This document shows, in pieces, positions 60,275-64,000 of a stretch of DNA of 64,000 nt. Source of the DNA: DATCBF01 sp964401995 (GTDB lineage: Bacteria; Actinomycetota; Thermoleophilia; Solirubrobacterales; 70-9); assembly GCA_964401995.1 (NCBI GenBank), contig CAYOAP010000014.1, positions 26,569 through 90,568 on the forward strand. The letters run 5' to 3'. Position numbers and translations under genes: made by a program. The notes beneath the pieces were generated by a model. The model saw only the letters and a list, made by a program, of their open reading frames with translations. It ran no database searches and was not told the origin of the DNA. The stretch's first letter is position 1, and each line of letters opens with the position of its first letter.

Positions 60275-60787
60275 TCAGTCCTCTTCCGGGCTCAAAGCCA
60301 CGGCAATGTGGCTGGTTCGCTTGTGGATGGGCGTCGCCCGGCCGAGAGCTCGCGGCCGGAAGCGCTTCAGGGTCGGGCCTTCGTCGACGGTGATCTCGGC
60401 GACCTTCATCTCATCGGCAATCAAGTCGTGGTTGTTTTCGGCGTTGGAGGCGGCCGAATTGATCAGCTTGTGAATGTCCTCAGCGGCGCCGCGAGGCGAG
60501 AACTGGAGCAGCGCCCGGGCCTTTTCGATCTGCATCCCGCGGACCTGGTCGGCGATCAGGCGGACCTTGCGAGGGGCGATCCGCACGTAGCGGGCGCTGG
60601 CGCGGACGACGATCGGCGCCGGTTTCGCTTTCGCCTCTTTTTTCGGCTGAGCTTTGGCTTTTGCGGCTGCTTTTTTAGGAGCTTTTTTGGCAGCGGCTTT
60701 TTTCGGCGCCTCTTTTTTGGCAGCCGGTTTTTTCGCGTCGGCTTTTTTAGCCGGCGCTTTTTTCGAGGCTTTTTTCTCGTCAGCCAT
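60275..60787 (-). CDS. rplV: Ribosomal protein L22 with Lys/Ala-rich N-terminal extension
   Basis: 170 residues against about 115. Residues 1-58 are repeats of AKK/AAKKAPKK type, histone-H1-like. The core follows with ARYVRIAPRKVRLIADQVRG and LGRATPIHKRTSHIAVAL. The beta-hairpin of L22 reaches the exit tunnel. The extension is in frame and starts at a well-placed ATG. Confidence 0.95.
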   Translation of the reverse strand: MADEKKASKKAPAKKADAKKPAAKKEAPKKAAAKKAPKKAAAKAKAQPKKEAKAKPAPIVVRASARYVRIAPRKVRLIADQVRGMQIEKARALLQFSPRGAAEDIHKLINSAASNAENNHDLIADEMKVAEITVDEGPTLKRFRPRALGRATPIHKRTSHIAVALSPEED

Positions 60788-60790
60788 TTG

Positions 60791-61063
60791 TTATTCGCCC
60801 TTGCCCGTGCCGGAGTGGGAGCGGAAGGTCCGGGTCGGCGCGAACTCGCCGAGCTTGTGGCCGACCATCGACTCCGAGATGAAGACCGGGACGTGCTTGC
60901 GGCCGTCGTGGACGGCGATCGTGTGACCCACCATCTCCGGGAACACGGTCGAGGTGCGCGACCAAGTTTTGACCATCTGTTTGTTGCCGGCCTCGTTCAT
61001 CGCCTCGATCCGCCCCATCAGGCGCTCCTCGACCCACGGGCCCTTTTTTGTCGATCTACCCAT
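60791..61063 (-). CDS. rpsS: Ribosomal protein S19
   Basis: 90 residues: GRSTKKGPWVEERLMGRIEA, TWSRTSTVFPEMVGHTIAVH and GHKLGEFAPTRTFRSHSGTG. It lies in the 30S head with S13. It is in the conserved rplB-rpsS-rplV order. Confidence 0.97.
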   Translation of the reverse strand: MGRSTKKGPWVEERLMGRIEAMNEAGNKQMVKTWSRTSTVFPEMVGHTIAVHDGRKHVPVFISESMVGHKLGEFAPTRTFRSHSGTGKGE

Positions 61064-61068
61064 CTCGG

Positions 61069-61911
61069 TTACCTCTTCTTCTTCCCGCGGCGGCGTCCGC
61101 GCACGATGTAGCGGTCGGACTGCTTGCCCTTCTTACGGGTGCGGTAGCCAAGCGTCGGCTTGCCCCATGGGGTGACCGGGTGGCCTCCGGGCGTGTGGTG
61201 AGCCTCGCCACCGCCGTGCGGGTGGTCCACGGGGTTCATCGCGACGCCACGGCTCTGCGGGCGCTTGCCCTTGTGGCGGTTGCGCCCGGCCTTGCCGATC
61301 GTCAAGTTCTGATGCTCCGCGTTGGAGAGGGTGCCGACGGTGGCGCGGCACTCGGCGCGGACCAGCCGCATCTCCGAGGACGGCAGCCGCAGAGTCGCCA
61401 TCTCGCCCTCCTTCGCCACCAGCTGGATCGAGGCGCCGGCGGCGCGGCCGAGCTTGCCGCCCTGGCCGGCGACCATCTCGACGTTGTGGACGATCGTGCC
61501 GGTCGGCATCTGGCCCAGAGCCATCGCGTGGCCGGGCTTGATGTCGGCCTCGGGGCCGGATTTGACTTCGTCGCCGACCGAGATCTGAGCCGGGGCGAGG
61601 ATGTAGGCCTTCTCGCCGTCCGCGTAATGGAGCAGGGCGATGTAGCAGCTGCGGTTCGGGTCGTACTCGATCGTCGCAACCTTGGCCGGAACCCCGTCCT
61701 TGAGGCGCTTGAAGTCGATCTGGCGGTAACGGCGCTTCGCGCCGCCGCCACGGTGGCGGGCGGTGACGCGGCCGTTGGCGTTGCGGCCGCCGGACTTGCG
61801 CAGGCCCTCGGTCAGCTTGCGCTCGGGCTCGGTCGCGGTCAGCTGCTCACGCAGGGGGTAGGTCGCGAAGCGGCGGCCTGGACTCGTCGGTTTTGTTTTG
61901 CGATTTGCCAT
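61069..61911 (-). CDS. rplB: Ribosomal protein L2
   Basis: 280 residues from ATG 61911. RHRGGGAKRRYRQIDFKR lies near residue 50, and GVAMNPVDHPHGGGE near 225 carries the His needed for peptidyl transfer. The C-terminus is Arg/Lys-rich. The frame is open for 37 more codons upstream, which overlap rplW and are not supported. Confidence 0.97.
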   Translation of the reverse strand: MANRKTKPTSPGRRFATYPLREQLTATEPERKLTEGLRKSGGRNANGRVTARHRGGGAKRRYRQIDFKRLKDGVPAKVATIEYDPNRSCYIALLHYADGEKAYILAPAQISVGDEVKSGPEADIKPGHAMALGQMPTGTIVHNVEMVAGQGGKLGRAAGASIQLVAKEGEMATLRLPSSEMRLVRAECRATVGTLSNAEHQNLTIGKAGRNRHKGKRPQSRGVAMNPVDHPHGGGEAHHTPGGHPVTPWGKPTLGYRTRKKGKQSDRYIVRGRRRGKKKR

Positions 61912-61921
61912 CTCTATATCC

Positions 61922-62215
61922 CTATGCGGTCTCGGCGCCTTCGAACAGCTCGATCCGTTCGCCCGGGGCGAGCTGGACGATCGCCTTCTTCCAGGCGCGG
62001 GTGCGGCCCTGGTGGAGGCCACGGCGCTTTGGCTTGGAGCGGACTTTGGCGGTGCGGACGCCGGCGACCTTGACCCCGAAGATCTCCTCGACCGCGTGCG
62101 CGATCTGAGTCTTGTGGGCGCGGTCGTTGACGCGGAAGGTGTACTTGCCTTCGGCGATCAAGGCGTAGCTCTTCTCCGAGATCACCGGGCGGACGACGAT
62201 TGTGTGAGCGTCCAT
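61922..62215 (-). CDS. rplW: Ribosomal protein L23
   Basis: 97 residues: VVRPVISEKSYALIAEGKYT, FRVNDRAHKTQIAHAVEEIF and VNDR..KTQ contacts typical of the family. It is the docking site for trigger factor and SRP at the tunnel exit. Its start shares one base with the rplD stop region. Confidence 0.96.
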   Translation of the reverse strand: MDAHTIVVRPVISEKSYALIAEGKYTFRVNDRAHKTQIAHAVEEIFGVKVAGVRTAKVRSKPKRRGLHQGRTRAWKKAIVQLAPGERIELFEGAETA

Positions 62216-62826
62216 CAGCCCAGCCTCTCTTCAAGCTTGGCGAGGGCGGTCTGGGAGATCACCAGCGAAGCGGCGCCGATCACATCGGCGACACCGACGG
62301 CGCCGACCTCGATCACCTGGATGCGGGGGATGTTGCGGAAGCTCTTGACCACGCCGGTCTCCTCGCCGGTGACGAGGATCACGGTCGCGCGCTTGGCATC
62401 CCATTTCGCCAGCGCCTCGGCGGCCTGCTTGGTTGAAGGCGTGTCGAAGGACGAGGCGTCGACGATCGCGACGCTGCCGCGCTCGGCGTGAACCGAGAGG
62501 GCCGCCCGCATCGCCTTGCGGCGGGCTTTGCGGTTGACCTTGACCGTGTAGTGGCGCGGCTTGGGGCCGAAGGTGACGCCGCCGCCGAAGCGGCTGGAGA
62601 CGCTGAGGGCGCCGACGCGGGCACGGCCCGTGCCCTTCTGGCGCCAGGCCTTGGCGGTCGTCATCGAGACCTCGCCGCGAGTCAGGGTCGAAGCAGTGCC
62701 GCGACGGCGGGCGGCGAGATCGGCCTGAGCGGCCTCGTGGACCAGCGAGTGGTGGAAGGGCTCGGTGAAGAGCTCTTTCGGCAGGTCCGCTTTGGTGGTT
62801 TTGCCGAGCACGGCAGCTTTAGCCAT
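62215..62826 (-). CDS. rplD: Ribosomal protein L4
   Basis: 203 residues: GTASTLTRGEVSMTTAKAWR, QKGTGRARVGALSVSSRFGG with the extended tunnel loop, and VTGEETGVVKSFRNIPRIQV. L4 also represses the S10 operon in E. coli; no matching leader structure was recognised here. It overlaps rplC by eight bases. Confidence 0.97.
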   Translation of the reverse strand: MAKAAVLGKTTKADLPKELFTEPFHHSLVHEAAQADLAARRRGTASTLTRGEVSMTTAKAWRQKGTGRARVGALSVSSRFGGGVTFGPKPRHYTVKVNRKARRKAMRAALSVHAERGSVAIVDASSFDTPSTKQAAEALAKWDAKRATVILVTGEETGVVKSFRNIPRIQVIEVGAVGVADVIGAASLVISQTALAKLEERLG

Positions 62827-63448
62827 CCGTCCTCACCTCCACCAGGGCGTTGCGCGAGCCGGGCACGGAGCCCTTGATCAAGAGCAGGTTGCGGTCGGCG
62901 TCGATATCGGCGATCTCCAGGCCCTTCTGGGTGATGCGCTTGTTGCCCATCTGCCCTGGCATCCGCATTCCTTTGAAGACGCGGGCCGGGAAGGTGCTGG
63001 CGCCGATCGAGCCGGGGGCGCGGACATTGTGGGAGCCGTGGCTGACCGGGCCGCGGCTGAAGTTGTGGCGCTTGATCCCGCCCTGGAAGCCCTTGCCGAT
63101 CGAAGTTCCCGAGACCTTGACCTTCTGGCCGGCCTCAAAAGAAGCGACGGTGACATCGTCGCCGATCTTCGGGCCGTCCTCGGCGCCGAGGTTCTCGTTG
63201 CGGAACTCGACCAGGTGGCGCATCGGCTCAGCGCCGGCCTTCTTGGTGTGACCCTCCTCGGCCTTGCTCAGCTTGCCCGGCTTGGCCTCGCCAAAAGCGA
63301 GCTGGACGGCGCTGTAGCCGTCCTTCTCCTGGTCGCGGACGGCGGTGACCTTGCAGGGGCCGGCCTCGATCACAGTGACCGGCACGACTTCTCCGTCCTC
63401 ACGGAATACCTGCGTCATGCCCAGCTTCTTACCGAGGATCGCGGCCAT
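62819..63448 (-). CDS. rplC: Ribosomal protein L3
   Basis: 209 residues: AILGKKLGMTQVFREDGEVV, the W-finger-side loop FSRGPVSHGSHNVRAPGSIG, and KGMRMPGQMGNKRITQKGL. One of the first proteins bound by 23S rRNA. It follows rpsJ by two bases. Confidence 0.97.
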   Translation of the reverse strand: MAAILGKKLGMTQVFREDGEVVPVTVIEAGPCKVTAVRDQEKDGYSAVQLAFGEAKPGKLSKAEEGHTKKAGAEPMRHLVEFRNENLGAEDGPKIGDDVTVASFEAGQKVKVSGTSIGKGFQGGIKRHNFSRGPVSHGSHNVRAPGSIGASTFPARVFKGMRMPGQMGNKRITQKGLEIADIDADRNLLLIKGSVPGSRNALVEVRTDG

Positions 63449-63450
63449 GG

Positions 63451-63771
63451 CTAGAGGCGGATCTCGATGTCGACACCGGCGGGCAGCGAGTCCAGCCGCT
63501 GCAGCGAGTCAACGGTTTTCGGAGAAGGCTGAAGGATGTCGATCAGGCGCTTGTGGGTGCGGATCTCGAAGTGCTCGCGCGAGTCCTTGTCGACGAACGG
63601 AGAGCGAATCACGCAGTAGACGTTTTTCTCCGTGGGCAGGGGAACCGGGCCGGAGACGCTGGCCCCGGTGCGCTCGGCGGTCTCGACGATCTCGCGGGCA
63701 GCGCGATCGATGGCGTCATGGTCATACGCCTTGAGTCGAATCCGAATTTTCTGTGCCGCTATGGCTGCCAC
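63451..63771 (-). CDS. rpsJ: Ribosomal protein S10
   Basis: 106 residues, GTG start. QKIRIRLKAYDHDAIDRAAR, ETAERTGASVSGPVPLPTEK and REHFEIRTHKRLIDILQP are the family's segments. It is also the NusE partner of NusB in antitermination. It is the first gene of the S10 operon; the promoter should lie in the 165-base gap before tuf. Confidence 0.97.
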   Translation of the reverse strand: MAAIAAQKIRIRLKAYDHDAIDRAAREIVETAERTGASVSGPVPLPTEKNVYCVIRSPFVDKDSREHFEIRTHKRLIDILQPSPKTVDSLQRLDSLPAGVDIEIRL

Positions 63772-63883
63772 GTTCTAACGCTGTCTCTCTCTTGGTCTCT
63801 CTCGCGCGGGCTTACCGCGCATAAAGGGCGGGCCCCTATTAGGTGGGGCGCCGCCCCGGTCGTATGTACTTTGCGGATTTCTC

Positions 63884-63900
63884 GCTGCCCCCCGGGCAGC
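63884..63900. other. Hairpin in the tuf-rpsJ gap
   Basis: GCTGCCC and GGGCAGC form a 7-bp stem with a 3-base loop directly after the tuf terminator. The rest of the gap (63772-63883) holds GC-rich palindromic stretches but no promoter boxes I can assign. Confidence 0.45.
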
Positions 63901-63901
63901 G

Positions 63902-63927
63902 AAAGGACGGGCCGAAGCCCGCCCTTT
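63902..63927 (-). terminator. Terminator hairpin after tuf
   Basis: On the minus strand, AAAGGGCGGGC-TTCG-GCCCGTCCTTT pairs fully with one G-U wobble around a stable TTCG tetraloop, nine bases after the tuf stop codon. The T-rich end of the stem fits an intrinsic terminator separating tuf from the S10 operon. Confidence 0.7.
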
Positions 63928-63936
63928 TGGGAATCG

Positions 63937-64000
63937 CTACTCGATGATCTCGGCGACGACCCCCGAGCCGACGGTGCGGCCACCCTCGCGGATGGCGAAC
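63937..64000 (-). CDS. tuf: Elongation factor Tu, C-terminal end
   Basis: Only the last 21 codons are in the window. They read FAIREGGRTVGSGVVAEIIE and a TAG stop, the invariant end of EF-Tu domain 3. The rest lies beyond the right edge. Its place just upstream of rpsJ fits the usual fusA-tuf-rpsJ order. Confidence 0.95.
   Translation of the reverse strand, partial: FAIREGGRTVGSGVVAEIIE

Overview
The window is about 70% G+C and reads as chromosomal DNA of a high-GC actinobacterium. The gene content fits Thermoleophilia (Solirubrobacterales-like), but this placement is inferred from gene content and style, not from a tree. No rRNA, CRISPR array, insertion sequence or phage gene is visible. 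No stretch over 300 bases lacks a gene.

Layout. 1-3.6 kb: end of an enoyl-CoA hydratase, an AlkA-type glycosylase, a CHASE-GGDEF diguanylate cyclase and a GH3 hydrolase. 3.7-13.4 kb: biotin genes bioB-bioF-bioD, with bioA 5 kb further on; between them lie YaaA, a MarR/MFS efflux pair and a desaturase with its ferredoxin reductase. 13.4-22.5 kb: an ECF sigma factor with a DUF4349 membrane protein, Nudix, a DUF3137-like protein, LemA, rubredoxin with a GMC oxidoreductase, superoxide dismutase, a GH-A hydrolase and a quinoprotein-like propeller.

22.5-30.9 kb (minus strand) is the most unusual part: seven genes, each overlapping the next by 4 bases, directly preceded by a tRNA-like gene. In transcription order: tRNA-like RNA, ArgRS paralogue, aminodeoxychorismate synthase (PabA-PabB fusion), GNAT acetyltransferase, HDAC-type deacetylase, small chorismate-mutase-family protein, cytochrome P450, and an MbtG-type amine N-hydroxylase. 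I read it as an undescribed specialised-metabolite pathway joining 4-amino-4-deoxychorismate chemistry to a dedicated synthetase/tRNA-like pair. The product is unknown.

31-46 kb: a DUF2510 protein, a cut-short DUF2752 gene running into tRNA-Pro(CGG), a copper-linked block (small exported protein, CopC-CopD fusion, multicopper oxidase), a DsbA-like protein, acyl-CoA ligase, patatin, PBP4-type peptidase, ligA, surE and truA. 46.8-64 kb (minus strand): the S10-spc-alpha ribosomal superoperon from the end of tuf to rplQ. It is canonical except that infA is missing from its usual place between map and rpmJ, where a methyltransferase and two small membrane proteins sit instead, and several ribosomal proteins carry long low-complexity tails.

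Palindromic repeats are a second theme. A 47-bp family occurs three times: one copy lies in frame inside bioD and two others supply stop codons. There is also a 50-bp nested hairpin and a 147-bp element bounded by 29-bp perfect inverted repeats.
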